Below the pieces are notes generated by a model. The model had not been told where the DNA came from, did not search any database, and saw nothing but the letters and a program-made list of their open reading frames with translations. DNA of 64,000 nucleotides from an uncultured Stenotrophomonas sp. (GTDB lineage Bacteria; Pseudomonadota; Gammaproteobacteria; Xanthomonadales; Xanthomonadaceae). The translations under genes and the position numbers were made by a program. The stretch spans positions 2,708,501 to 2,772,500 of the forward strand of contig FLTS01000001.1 of assembly GCA_900078405.1 (NCBI GenBank), given 5' to 3'. Positions 52,332 through 59,566 of the stretch are shown here, piece after piece; the stretch's first letter is position 1, and every line of letters begins with the position of its first letter.

Positions 52332-52826
52332 ATTGTTGCCCAAGACGCCAACTCGATTACATAGCCAGCCACCTGGCGCTTCCTCCCGGCGAATGAAGCC
52401 AATTATGCCTTGCTTGGTGGTGGGGTCTAGTTCAAACAGAAGATCGTTGAAAACGCGAATGGTCGGTTCGTCTTTTGTGCCCTGTGCATTCGCGATTGAA
52501 ACAAGGAAGTCTCCAGCCCAATAGGGCAATGCCACGATCAGGCGCGGGAGCTCATGGATCAGGGCCTTGCAGTACGGTATTTCACCGAAGCGCCACGCGG
52601 CATGCCCGGCTGTCTGATAGGCGCCATAGTCGTCTTCGGCTTGCAAGGACTCGAACACGGCGAGGACATGCTCAAACCCCTCTTCTCCCGTGAGTGCGTC
52701 AAGCATCTCTATGTAACGATTAAAACGATCCTCTCTCTCGTCCCAGCCAATGGAATGGTCTGCATCCTGCACGATGTTGCCTACATGCAGAAGTTCTGAT
52801 CTCCATTCTTCGAATTGTGTGGCCAT
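52326..52826 (-). CDS. Cassette-encoded protein of unknown function (166 aa)
   Basis: An acidic soluble protein, not recognised. Notable segments are SIGWDEREDRFNRYIEMLDA and HAAWRFGEIPYCKALIHELP, mostly helical by composition and somewhat like immunity-type helical repeat proteins, but that is only an impression. Its TAA lies in the adjacent attC, and the start is 14 bases from the next attC, leaving no space for its own promoter. Confidence 0.7.
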   Translation of the reverse strand: MATQFEEWRSELLHVGNIVQDADHSIGWDEREDRFNRYIEMLDALTGEEGFEHVLAVFESLQAEDDYGAYQTAGHAAWRFGEIPYCKALIHELPRLIVALPYWAGDFLVSIANAQGTKDEPTIRVFNDLLFELDPTTKQGIIGFIRREEAPGGWLCNRVGVLGNNT

Positions 52827-52839
52827 AATTCAATATGAT

Positions 52840-52900
52840 ATCTAACGCCTTGAGTTAAGCCGCGCCGCGAAGTGGCGTCTGCTTGAATGAAATGTTAGCC
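52840..52900 (-). other. attC site 15
   Basis: ATCTAAC to GTTAGCC, 61 bp, with TTAAGCCGCGCCGCGAAG and GCTTGAATGAAATGTTAG flanks. It separates the 166- and 224-residue cassettes. Confidence 0.85.
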
Positions 52901-53569
52901 ATTAACTCGCCTCCACCTAGCATCTATCTCTTCGCACGCTGCTTCGATGTCGTTCATTTTACGCACGTGGGACTTCGGTGCCGTGGTGACTGTCTGCGTA
53001 GAGACGTCGACCACGTAACACTTCTTATGGTCGACGACTGGGGATTTCTTTTCTTGCTGCAAGAACACCTTAGTCGCCGCTCCAACATAGCTGGCAGCCG
53101 CCTCAGTCAAAGGCGTCGTCTTAGGGAAATGAAGCTTGATAGCGCCCTTGATATCACCAGTTACTGGGTCTTTGAGATAAGCATCTGGCCGCATAGACAC
53201 AGAGACTCCGCCAATCTGCATTGAATCTGACGCAGAATTTTCCACCGGCACCACTGTTAGATCGCCAAGCTCGATCTGTTCACTAGCCTCAAGAAAGTTC
53301 TCAATCGCTTCGGCCGAAGCTAGTCGATCTTGGCAAGCGAACTCAGTACCACTGTCATCGAGACGTAGTCGTTTAGCGGCAGCGGCTAGAGACGCTTCAT
53401 CCACCATCCCGCCGGCAAGGTACTGCAAGATTTCTGCGCGTGCATCCGAGTACCGAGCCGCGATAAAGGGCTTGGGATCCTGCTGGTCTTGAATGATGCG
53501 CTTCCGTCGCGATGGAGTAGCAGTTAGGTACTCCCCGAGCTTGTTCAGGCTTATTCTTAGTCGGGACAT
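52895..53569 (-). CDS. Cassette-encoded protein of unknown function (224 aa)
   Basis: Soluble protein, start MSRLRISLNKLGEYL. The N-terminus has a basic helical stretch (TATPSRRKRIIQDQQDPKPF), and the middle contains MRPDAYLKDPVTGDIKGAIK followed by LHFPKT. The RPD...IKLHF pattern recalls nuclease-like folds but a PD-(D/E)xK triad is not complete, so no function is assigned. Its stop lies inside attC 15. Confidence 0.7.
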   Translation of the reverse strand: MSRLRISLNKLGEYLTATPSRRKRIIQDQQDPKPFIAARYSDARAEILQYLAGGMVDEASLAAAAKRLRLDDSGTEFACQDRLASAEAIENFLEASEQIELGDLTVVPVENSASDSMQIGGVSVSMRPDAYLKDPVTGDIKGAIKLHFPKTTPLTEAAASYVGAATKVFLQQEKKSPVVDHKKCYVVDVSTQTVTTAPKSHVRKMNDIEAACEEIDARWRRVNG

Positions 53570-53587
53570 GGCTGATCCTTCAGTAAT

Positions 53588-53699
53588 GGCTAACACCTAA
53601 GTTAAGCCGAACTGCGTAGTGGAGCGAACCACATGGCAAGCTGTATCTGCCATGTGGTTTGCGGAACGAAGCGGTTTCGGCTTGAACGCATTGTTAGGC
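53588..53699 (-). other. attC site 14, long form (112 bp)
   Basis: GGCTAAC to GTTAGGC. The variable centre is enlarged by a hairpin with ACCACATGGCA and TGCCATGTGGT arms around 53629-53664, so the folded site has a longer terminal stem than its neighbours. Confidence 0.85.
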
Positions 53700-54236
53700 G
53701 CCGTCTAGTGGAGGGTGATGTCTGTTATTGTTGAAAAGCACATGAAGGCTAAACGGTGGGAGCTGCTTGACAGATGAGAAGTAGAACTGCTGCATCCGGC
53801 TCTTGGAAATCGTGAATGCAATAAGTTCATCGATACTCTCAAGCACTAAGGAATAAGTGCTCTGGGGCATTAAATGAAGCGCAGCGAGCTCTTTAAATAG
53901 CGCGTAGCGGTGCCCTATTGATTCCTTCTCAGCGCTGGGATATCTAATTTCCTCAAACGCGTCGAGGTCGGCAATCGTAGAAGCGAAGTCGTCGGGAACA
54001 TCACTATGCAATGCCTTATACGCGACCCAGATCTTCTTCAGATTGTGCCGGTACTTGTTCTTTAGCTCGTCGATCGTCGCTGTCGGGGAAAGCTCTGCCT
54101 TTAAAAAAAGCTCCACGGCATGATGAAGTATGTTTCCCGCGACGTGCGTCTGGAGCTGCAATGCCAGCATGCGCCCAGCAACATAGTGCTGCAAAGCCAG
54201 GGGATAGAGCTCGAAGTGGGATGTGTGAGTTCGCAT
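53694..54236 (-). CDS. HEPN-like cassette protein (180 aa)
   Basis: A helical protein with HHAVELFLKAEL (38-49) and KYRHNLKKIWVAYK (61-74), a pattern typical of HEPN-domain proteins where a helix with ELxLKA precedes an H-L-x-x-L helix. The Rx4-6H RNase motif is not obvious, so it may be a catalytically silent or nucleotidyltransferase-partner type. No partner gene lies in the cassette. Confidence 0.6.
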   Translation of the reverse strand: MRTHTSHFELYPLALQHYVAGRMLALQLQTHVAGNILHHAVELFLKAELSPTATIDELKNKYRHNLKKIWVAYKALHSDVPDDFASTIADLDAFEEIRYPSAEKESIGHRYALFKELAALHLMPQSTYSLVLESIDELIAFTISKSRMQQFYFSSVKQLPPFSLHVLFNNNRHHPPLDGA

Positions 54237-54252
54237 CAGTGCTTCGTATGGC

Positions 54253-54312
54253 GCCTAACGCCTGAATTAAGCCGTGCCGCGAAGCGGCATCGGCTTGAAT
54301 GAATTGTTAGGC
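54253..54312 (-). other. attC site 13
   Basis: GCCTAAC to GTTAGGC, 60 bp. The central arms are TGCCGC/GCGGCA, differing from the common CGCCGC/GCGGCG by a paired change that keeps the stem. Confidence 0.9.
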
Positions 54313-54966
54313 ATTGGCTGCGTTGCCTACGATAATTAGCAGTAAGAAGCCCGTAAAGAACACAATGGCGACAAGTACTCGTAGAACTCCGATGCGTTCG
54401 TGAGTGATGGTAAATCCGTCATCGCGATCCCAGGTTGTTATGCCGTTCTTAGTAAGCTTGCCGTGAGCCACGATAAGCGTAATAAGGCTGGCTAGCGGGA
54501 ATCCGATGCCTAGCCCGCGCCACCAGACCTTGAAGCTCCTTGAAAGTGCCGTGGAGTAGTCTAGTGTGCCGCCATGCGGCGGGACGATACGGGTCTTGAA
54601 GAGCCATTTTCCAGGCGTAGTTCCTACTGTCGAAAGAAAGATCGCCTCTATAAATACCCAAGCAAAGATGACGACAAGCGCGAACAATTGGTCGCTTCCT
54701 TTCTCATTGAATGCATTGGGGTTGAGGATGCCGATCGCAAACCCAGCGACAATGCTAGCCAAGTAAATGTCAAACATGCGCGCCCAGTAACGAACCCATG
54801 GACGAACCTGCGGCACGCTAGCTTCCACCCTTGGAATTGGCGGAGGTGGCAAAGTCGGCTTTGATGTCGACATGCCGGGCTTAGCGGAGCCCTGAGCTGG
54901 CGCGCCGCAGTTGCCGCAGAATTTGGCATCCCCGGCTATTGCTGTACCGCATTGAGTGCAAAACAT
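54307..54966 (-). CDS. Zinc-ribbon RDD family membrane protein (cassette)
   Basis: The 219-residue protein has an N-terminal zinc ribbon (Cys3, Cys6, Cys17, Cys20 in MFCTQCGTAIAGDAKFCGNC), a Pro-rich linker, and an RDD domain with TM helices (YWARMFDIYLASIVAGFAIG, LSTVGTTPGKWLFKTRIVPP) plus a C-terminal TM. Start MFCTQCG was chosen because it opens the ribbon. Its cellular role is unknown. RDD genes also occur in the 8-kb operon, but the two are not close. Confidence 0.85.
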   Translation of the reverse strand: MFCTQCGTAIAGDAKFCGNCGAPAQGSAKPGMSTSKPTLPPPPIPRVEASVPQVRPWVRYWARMFDIYLASIVAGFAIGILNPNAFNEKGSDQLFALVVIFAWVFIEAIFLSTVGTTPGKWLFKTRIVPPHGGTLDYSTALSRSFKVWWRGLGIGFPLASLITLIVAHGKLTKNGITTWDRDDGFTITHERIGVLRVLVAIVFFTGFLLLIIVGNAANA

Positions 54967-54985
54967 AGACTCCCCCTGTTCCAAT

Positions 54986-55045
54986 GCCTAACACCTGAAT
55001 TAAGCCGAGCCGCGAAGCGGCTTCGGCTTGAATGAATTGTTAGCC
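54986..55045 (-). other. attC site 12
   Basis: GCCTAAC to GTTAGCC, 60 bp, with GAGCCGC/GCGGCTTC centre (A-T in place of C-G, pairing kept). Confidence 0.9.
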
Positions 55046-55606
55046 CCCCAGCCCGCGGAGCCTGATCTCGGATGCCAAAGCAGTTGCAAGAGAGATGTAC
55101 TCCGCTACCTCCTCCGACTGGAAGGAGCGCTCTCGGATATGTACGGCAGCATTGCGCAGCTCTCTGAGCCTGTGAAAGATTGCCACTTGATCTTCGCCAA
55201 GGATCTGACGCTTAACCAACAGCTCTCCAAGTCGAAGCGGGGCCATGCCTTGCGCTTTGAGGGAGATGTTTGGGTCTTGGCGCTGCAGGGCGTCAATGGC
55301 CGCGGACTCCACCTCAAGCCACGCCTCAAGGATGGCGGAGCGTGCCGATACTTCCGCTAGGGCGTAGAGGCGATCAGTCGACGGCGGTTGGATGTGGCCA
55401 GGGCGCTCTGGCAAAGCGGCACGTGAGCGCATAGCTAGCTCATGGACGGCTTGGCGGAAATGAAGCTCAAAGTCTTTGTACTTGAGCTTCTCCACGAAAG
55501 GAAAGATATCGCCAAGATGGCGCTTTACCAGGAAGAACGCAGCGATTAGTGCGGTAGGCCAAGCTAGGCTTTCAATTACCGATGCGAAGAATTCAAGCCA
55601 GTTCAT
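55040..55606 (-). CDS. Membrane-anchored HEPN-like cassette protein
   Basis: The 188-residue protein has one N-terminal TM helix (SLAWPTALIAAFFLV) followed by a cytosolic helical domain with ELRNAAVH (RNxxxH at residues 151-156 from this start), as in HEPN/DUF4145-type domains. RBS GGAAG precedes ATG 55606; an ATG 12 bases upstream is possible. A membrane-tethered RNase-like or sensor role is inferred, not shown. Confidence 0.65.
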   Translation of the reverse strand: MNWLEFFASVIESLAWPTALIAAFFLVKRHLGDIFPFVEKLKYKDFELHFRQAVHELAMRSRAALPERPGHIQPPSTDRLYALAEVSARSAILEAWLEVESAAIDALQRQDPNISLKAQGMAPLRLGELLVKRQILGEDQVAIFHRLRELRNAAVHIRERSFQSEEVAEYISLATALASEIRLRGLGG

Positions 55607-55622
55607 GTGATCTTCCATGGGG

Positions 55623-55682
55623 GGCTAACGCCTGAATTAAGCCGCGCCGCGAAGCGGCGTCGGCTTGAATGAATTGTTAGAG
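55623..55682 (-). other. attC site 11
   Basis: GGCTAAC to GTTAGAG, 60 bp, with the common CGCCGC/GCGGCG centre. The last heptamer base deviates from GTTRRRY. Confidence 0.85.
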
Positions 55683-55701
55683 CCCGCCCCGGAAAGCATT
55701 A

Positions 55702-56175
55702 CTAGCTACGCTTTCCGAGGCCCGGCGCTCCGCCTTGGACACATGGATTTCCGCCGCGCCGTCCCTCTGGATTGAACAGTTTGGCAAGCACTTGTTGCCG
55801 CGTTGGTTTGGTTGGAATAATCCCGCCGACATCCTTGGCTGTGCCCGTGTATGTGGCCATGTAGGCTTTGAGGTCTCCCTCCAAGGTGTGAGCGCTAGAC
55901 GCACGCTTAAGCACCAGCTCTGTGCCAGAAAAGGAGTAATCCAGGCCCGCAGAATCGCAGAACCAAAGCAGCATTGGCTTGAACGACTTGTGGCCCATGA
56001 ACTGATCCAGAATGAGCTTGATGTAGCGGAAGTCTCCGTGCTTTACGAAGTGATCAATCTGATCCTGTCCAATTGCCAAGAACTTTGGAGAAGACAGGAA
56101 TTTGCGCCAGTCAACGAACTCCGCAATGCGCGGATCTAGAAGTGAACGAAGTAGTCTGCTTGCTTCCTTGTCCAT
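55702..56175 (-). CDS. Cassette-encoded protein of unknown function (157 aa)
   Basis: Soluble protein starting MDKEASRLLRSLLD. It contains FVDWRKFLSSPKFLAIGQDQ and HFVKHGDFRYIKLILDQFMG, then a basic Gly-rich tail. An in-frame GTG within the neighbouring attC could add 8 residues. Not recognised. Confidence 0.7.
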   Translation of the reverse strand: MDKEASRLLRSLLDPRIAEFVDWRKFLSSPKFLAIGQDQIDHFVKHGDFRYIKLILDQFMGHKSFKPMLLWFCDSAGLDYSFSGTELVLKRASSAHTLEGDLKAYMATYTGTAKDVGGIIPTKPTRQQVLAKLFNPEGRRGGNPCVQGGAPGLGKRS

Positions 56176-56190
56176 GATCTCAAGTGCGGG

Positions 56191-56250
56191 CTCTAACACC
56201 TGAATTAAGCCGCGCCGCGAAGCGGCGTCGGCTTGAATGAATTGTTAGGC
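56191..56250 (-). other. attC site 10
   Basis: CTCTAAC to GTTAGGC, 60 bp, common centre. It separates the 157-residue and repeat-protein cassettes. Confidence 0.88.
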
Positions 56251-56255
56251 AGCAC

Positions 56256-56663
56256 TTACCGGCAAGTCGTGGTTCCAAGGCTATCGGTACGGCATCTTAC
56301 TGTGTTGCCATTGCTATCGCGGAAAGTAGTATTGCCCAAAGAATCAGTGCGGCTACGGATAGTGTTGCCATTGTTGTCGCGATAGGTGGTATTGCCGAGT
56401 GAATCAGTGCGGCTGCGCATTGTGTTGCCGTTATTGTCGCGATACGTCGTGTTCCCGAGCGAATCAGTGCGACTGCGCACCGTATTTCCCGAATCATCTC
56501 GCCAAGTCGTATTACCGAGGGAGTCAGTCCGGCCACGCATCGTGTTGCCGTCACTGTCGCGACAGGTGGTGTTACCAAGCGAATCGGTGCGGCAACGGGT
56601 CTGAGCTTCCACGCTGAAGGATACGATGGCAAGAACTGTAACTAGGAAAAGTGCTTTAAACAT
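56256..56663 (-). CDS. Secreted 20-residue tandem-repeat protein (cassette)
   Basis: The 135-residue protein has a signal peptide (ALFLVTVLAIVSFSVEAQ) followed by five 20-residue repeats of the type RTDSLGNTTYRDNNGNTMRS and a partial sixth. Repeats differ mainly at an aromatic/Cys position (C, W, Y, Y, F) and the D/N positions. The repeated unit is 60 bp in DNA from about 56261 to 56603. The Asn/Asp/Gly/Thr-rich periodicity suggests an extended beta-structure or a surface binding/ice-binding-like solenoid, but no family was recognised. Slipped-strand changes in copy number are likely. Confidence 0.82.
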   Translation of the reverse strand: MFKALFLVTVLAIVSFSVEAQTRCRTDSLGNTTCRDSDGNTMRGRTDSLGNTTWRDDSGNTVRSRTDSLGNTTYRDNNGNTMRSRTDSLGNTTYRDNNGNTIRSRTDSLGNTTFRDSNGNTVRCRTDSLGTTTCR

Positions 56664-56688
56664 AAAACCCCCTTGTTGTGTGTGTGCT

Positions 56689-56748
56689 GCCTAACGCCTG
56701 AATTAAGCCGACCCGCGAAGCGGGTTCGGCTTGAATGAATTGTTAGGC
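56689..56748 (-). other. attC site 9
   Basis: GCCTAAC to GTTAGGC, 60 bp. Centre ACCCGC/GCGGGT shows two paired substitutions relative to the common form. Confidence 0.9.
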
Positions 56749-56814
56749 CCCACCTGCTGAAAATCCGTGAGGCCACATGGCTTGAATACCCAAGAGGCGC
56801 AGGATCACCATGCC

Positions 56815-57327
56815 TCATTGCTGGGCTATTTTAATCCTCGCTCCGTCCAAGCATTCCTCATCGATCTTGGCGCGCTCATCCAGCAAGGTGTACATCGCTG
56901 ATTGTGTGCTCTTGCCCTGTACGGCTACCAAAGCGGCGGACATGTATTGCATCAATGTTCCACGCTCAATGGACGACAGAACCTTTCCTTGCAGATGGTT
57001 GCCGATGGCGCTACTCAATACGGTGGAAGTTTGCATGCACTGGTTAATTTTCTGCCGATCATAAGTGCTGTTTTCCAGCGTCTTGGCCCGCCGCTGCAAT
57101 GACATGTTCTCCATGGCGAGCGCGGTGTTCTTCTCCGCAAAATCAACTTGATAGCCTCGCGCTTCCTCTACCTCGGCCTTGGCTTGTGACTGGGCGGTGA
57201 GATAGCCACCAGCCGCTCCTACGAGAAGTCCTATCACAGCTCCCAAAGCAATCTTTCCGCTCACTGTCCCTAGTCTCCCCTGTGAATGTGAGGAGTAGAT
57301 AATGGGATCAGATGGACTTATCTGCAA
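56815..57327 (-). CDS. Membrane-anchored coiled-coil cassette protein (170 aa)
   Basis: One TM helix (GKIALGAVIGLLVGAAGGYL, about 24-43) precedes a coiled-coil (AKAEVEEARGYQVDFAEKNT, NMSLQRRAKTLEN) and a soluble C-terminal domain. A GTG start near residue 22 is possible. Not recognised. The 66 bases between its stop and attC 9 contain no further gene. Confidence 0.68.
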   Translation of the reverse strand: MQISPSDPIIYSSHSQGRLGTVSGKIALGAVIGLLVGAAGGYLTAQSQAKAEVEEARGYQVDFAEKNTALAMENMSLQRRAKTLENSTYDRQKINQCMQTSTVLSSAIGNHLQGKVLSSIERGTLMQYMSAALVAVQGKSTQSAMYTLLDERAKIDEECLDGARIKIAQQ

Positions 57328-57376
57328 GAAGTGACCCGACTCTGAAGTGATGAGGACGGCGACAATCTTCAGTGGG

Positions 57377-57436
57377 GCCTAACGCCTGAATTAAGCCGCG
57401 CCGCGAAGCGGCGTCGGCTTGAATGAATTGTTAGGG
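57377..57436 (-). other. attC site 8
   Basis: GCCTAAC to GTTAGGG, 60 bp, common centre CGCCGC/GCGGCG. Confidence 0.9.
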
Positions 57437-57913
57437 CTCAAGAAGCCTGCCGCTAATAATGTCATTTGCCAAATCTGCCGAAACTCTGCATAAGGCATTC
57501 TTCTTTTCTGCGGGCATAACTGCCATCTGCAGGCCCGTCACAACACCTTGCACTTGAATGGGGATAACTTCACTTGCCTGCTCAAGCATGGCGAACTGGA
57601 GATGTGCCTTACCCCCACTGCTGTAGGAGTTTGATATATCAAGAACTACTTTCGTGAGCGCCCTCTGGTACAAGTCCGTGTTCGAGCAGAGCGCATTGGC
57701 ACCGAGAATGGAAATTCTTCTGTTATTTTCCTTTAGCTTTCTGTCAATTTCATCCTTGATCTCTCGTTCTGCCTGAAGTCTGAACTCGCGATCTTCCAAA
57801 GCGGCCTTCACTAGCTCGTCCTTGGTACAGGTGGATTCGGTGGCCGTTTGCGCATAAGCACATCCTGCGGACAAGAAGAGAACCGTCAATATTGTTGCTT
57901 TGCACAAGGTCAC
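57431..57913 (-). CDS. Secreted cassette protein of unknown function (160 aa)
   Basis: Signal peptide (ILTVLFLSAGCAYAQ) and a helical charged region (REFRLQAEREIKDEIDRKLK), then a soluble domain with two Cys (ANALCSNTD, KNALCRVSADL). Cys18 could act as a lipobox residue (LSAGC). Its stop is inside attC 8. Not recognised. Confidence 0.72.
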   Translation of the reverse strand: MTLCKATILTVLFLSAGCAYAQTATESTCTKDELVKAALEDREFRLQAEREIKDEIDRKLKENNRRISILGANALCSNTDLYQRALTKVVLDISNSYSSGGKAHLQFAMLEQASEVIPIQVQGVVTGLQMAVMPAEKKNALCRVSADLANDIISGRLLEP

Positions 57914-57932
57914 GCCAATCTCCGATGTTGAG

Positions 57933-57992
57933 CCCTAACGCCTGAATTAAGCCGAGCCGCGAAGCGGCTTCGGCTTGAATGAATTGTTAGCG
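57933..57992 (-). other. attC site 7
   Basis: CCCTAAC to GTTAGCG, 60 bp, with GAGCCGC/GCGGCTTC centre like sites 2 and 12. It holds the stop codon of the fosX cassette. Confidence 0.9.
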
Positions 57993-58391
57993 CCCAGCTC
58001 CGTACCTGGCAAGGCGCTGCTCCAATGTGCCGGTGTGCAGCTCAAACAGATGGTTGTCAAAATCATAAAAGTACAGGGACAGCCCCTCTCCATCCACGCG
58101 TGGCCTGGTTGGGCGAATCTCCACGCCCAGCGACTCAAGTCTTGCCTGATATCCGGCAAGATCTGACTCACTAACCCGAAAGGCGACATGCTGATAGGAG
58201 CGCTCAGGTGGCGGCACTCCCTCCATAGCGGCCAACCAAACGCCCCCAAGGACAAAGAATTTCTCGCGGGAAAGCGAGTAATTGTGGCCAGCACTGTCAT
58301 AAACCTCTAGCGCACCGAGACCATCGCAAAGGAAGGTGGTCATGCGCGAGAGGTCGCGAACAATAAGCGTGATGTGGCTGATACCTTCCAT
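57987..58391 (-). CDS. fosX: FosX-type fosfomycin hydrolase (cassette)
   Basis: The 134-residue glyoxalase-fold (VOC) metalloenzyme is close to FosX in layout: ISHITLIVRDL at the start, SLSREKFFVLGGVWLAAMEG in the middle and SLYFYDFDNHLFELHTGTLE at the end. Metal ligands by position are His6, His68 and Glu117; Glu43 in SREKFF corresponds to the catalytic base that distinguishes FosX hydrolases from thiol transferases FosA/FosB. It would inactivate fosfomycin by epoxide hydration. It is an integron cassette between attC 7 and attC 6, about 3.5 kb from attI. Expression strength is unknown. Confidence 0.9.
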   Translation of the reverse strand: MEGISHITLIVRDLSRMTTFLCDGLGALEVYDSAGHNYSLSREKFFVLGGVWLAAMEGVPPPERSYQHVAFRVSESDLAGYQARLESLGVEIRPTRPRVDGEGLSLYFYDFDNHLFELHTGTLEQRLARYGAGR

Positions 58392-58394
58392 GGG

Positions 58395-58454
58395 CGCTAA
58401 CGCCTGAATTAAGCTGCGCCGCGAAGCGGCGTCGGCTTGAATGAATTGTTAGGC
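58395..58454 (-). other. attC site 6
   Basis: CGCTAAC to GTTAGGC, 60 bp; TTAAGCTG replaces TTAAGCCG on one side, giving one mismatch in the outer stem. Confidence 0.88.
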
Positions 58455-58461
58455 GCGTGCT

Positions 58462-58908
58462 TCATGGCTTGCTACTCCCGCTGATCTTGGCGACTTGCGC
58501 ACAAGAAGCGGCTACATATGCCTTGTATAGTGACTCAAGAGCACCTTGATAAGGCTGCTTTTGCTCTAGCCAATTGATGTTTAGCTGAGAGAAGAAAAGA
58601 GCCGAGAAAAGAAAATCATCTTTTGGATCGAAGCTATAGCTGCGAACAAGACTGTTGAAGTAAGGGTCGTCGCTGGACCCCGTTTGCTTCGCCTTTGCGG
58701 CTTGATTGATAACGTCTGACAGCTTCCCGGCTGCATGTGCACTCACTGCGGCGTCTGCAACTTTGGCGCAAGAGGCAGCAATGATGCTCCTGTTCTGAAC
58801 CCCAGACATTGTATCGGTGAGTTCAAGTTGAACGTGCCCTTGGGCTGGATCTTGCGCAAATGCGCTAGTACAAAAGAACGCAGCAAGGAGTGAAAGGATG
58901 CTCTTCAT
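58462..58908 (-). CDS. Secreted cassette protein of unknown function (148 aa)
   Basis: Signal peptide (MKSILSLLAAFFCTSAFAQ) and a helical mature domain with two Cys (AASCAKVADAAVSAH, AASCAQVAKISG) placed near both ends, possibly forming a disulfide. Start at 58908 begins the signal peptide. Not recognised. Confidence 0.72.
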   Translation of the reverse strand: MKSILSLLAAFFCTSAFAQDPAQGHVQLELTDTMSGVQNRSIIAASCAKVADAAVSAHAAGKLSDVINQAAKAKQTGSSDDPYFNSLVRSYSFDPKDDFLFSALFFSQLNINWLEQKQPYQGALESLYKAYVAASCAQVAKISGSSKP

Positions 58909-58936
58909 GCGGATTGGTTCCATTTTTTTGGATAGC

Positions 58937-59026
58937 GCCTAACGCCTGAGTTAAGCCGCTGCGCTGCGGCAGACACAAACCCCGGTCAAGCCACGAAGCG
59001 CAGTCGGCTGGAATGAATTGTTAGCT
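58937..59026 (-). other. attC site 5, long form (90 bp)
   Basis: GCCTAAC to GTTAGCT. Outer flanks are canonical but the centre contains an added GCTGCGCTGCGGC region and ACAAACCCCGGTCAAG, giving a different inner structure from the 60-bp sites. Confidence 0.82.
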
Positions 59027-59046
59027 GGCACCTACGCGGAGGAATC

Positions 59047-59244
59047 ATGCAACGCAACGAATACATGGAAGAAATCAGCAACAAGATTCGATACGGCGAG
59101 CCGGTTGGATTCTTGGAAGCGATTGCGGCGATCAATTATCAAGCCACGCTAAAAGCAAAGAGGGAGGCTGCGGAGGCTGCGACGCTGCGTGGTCGAATCA
59201 AGAGATGGCTGAAACGCAAAACCGACTGGCTGCGTGCCAGCTAA
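59047..59244 (+). CDS. Small cassette protein encoded in reverse orientation (65 aa)
   Basis: This is the only cassette gene read toward intI. RBS GGAGGA is 5 bases before ATG 59047 and the TAA at 59242-59244 falls in attC 4. The protein is basic at its C-terminus (RGRIKRWLKRKTDWLR) with a helical middle. Since the array promoter would transcribe it antisense, it must use its own promoter or be silent. No family was recognised; small toxin or regulator is only a guess. Confidence 0.68.
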   Translation: MQRNEYMEEISNKIRYGEPVGFLEAIAAINYQATLKAKREAAEAATLRGRIKRWLKRKTDWLRAS

Positions 59245-59298
59245 CGCCTGAGTTAAGCCGCGCCGCGAAGCGGCGTCGGCTTGAATGAATTGTTAGGC
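59239..59298 (-). other. attC site 4
   Basis: AGCTAAC to GTTAGGC, 60 bp, common centre. It lies on the opposite side of the reverse gene compared with where an attC lies for other genes. Confidence 0.9.
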
Positions 59299-59311
59299 TT
59301 GCGTACGCGAA

Positions 59312-59536
59312 TCACTTGAATATGGTAATTGCGGAACAGGCAGCAATCGCCGTTGTCCAAAGCCATTGCCAGTGCGCACGATAAAAGCCAGCTATAGCGC
59401 GAGCGATACGCGCACTCCAGTGGTACTCGATGTGCGAGGTGGTAAACGCCATGAGCATACTATCTGGACTTGTCTCGTGAGTTGTAACCTTCCGCTCGCC
59501 GTTGTACCAGTGCTTGACTCTGCTAAAGATAGTCAT
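59312..59536 (-). CDS. Small membrane protein, second gene of a two-gene cassette (74 aa)
   Basis: The 74-residue protein has a C-terminal hydrophobic segment (WLWTTAIAACSAITIF) after an amphipathic region. Only 30 bp and no attC separate it from the upstream DUF4429/SHOCT gene, so both share one cassette. No family was recognised. Confidence 0.6.
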   Translation of the reverse strand: MTIFSRVKHWYNGERKVTTHETSPDSMLMAFTTSHIEYHWSARIARAIAGFYRAHWQWLWTTAIAACSAITIFK

Positions 59537-59566
59537 CACGTATCTCTCTGGAAAGCTTTGCTGCCC

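Noticed and set aside
55677-55904. Alternative minus-strand ORF overlapping the 157-residue cassette gene
   Set aside because: It is out of frame with the longer ORF, lacks a good start, and would run through attC 11.
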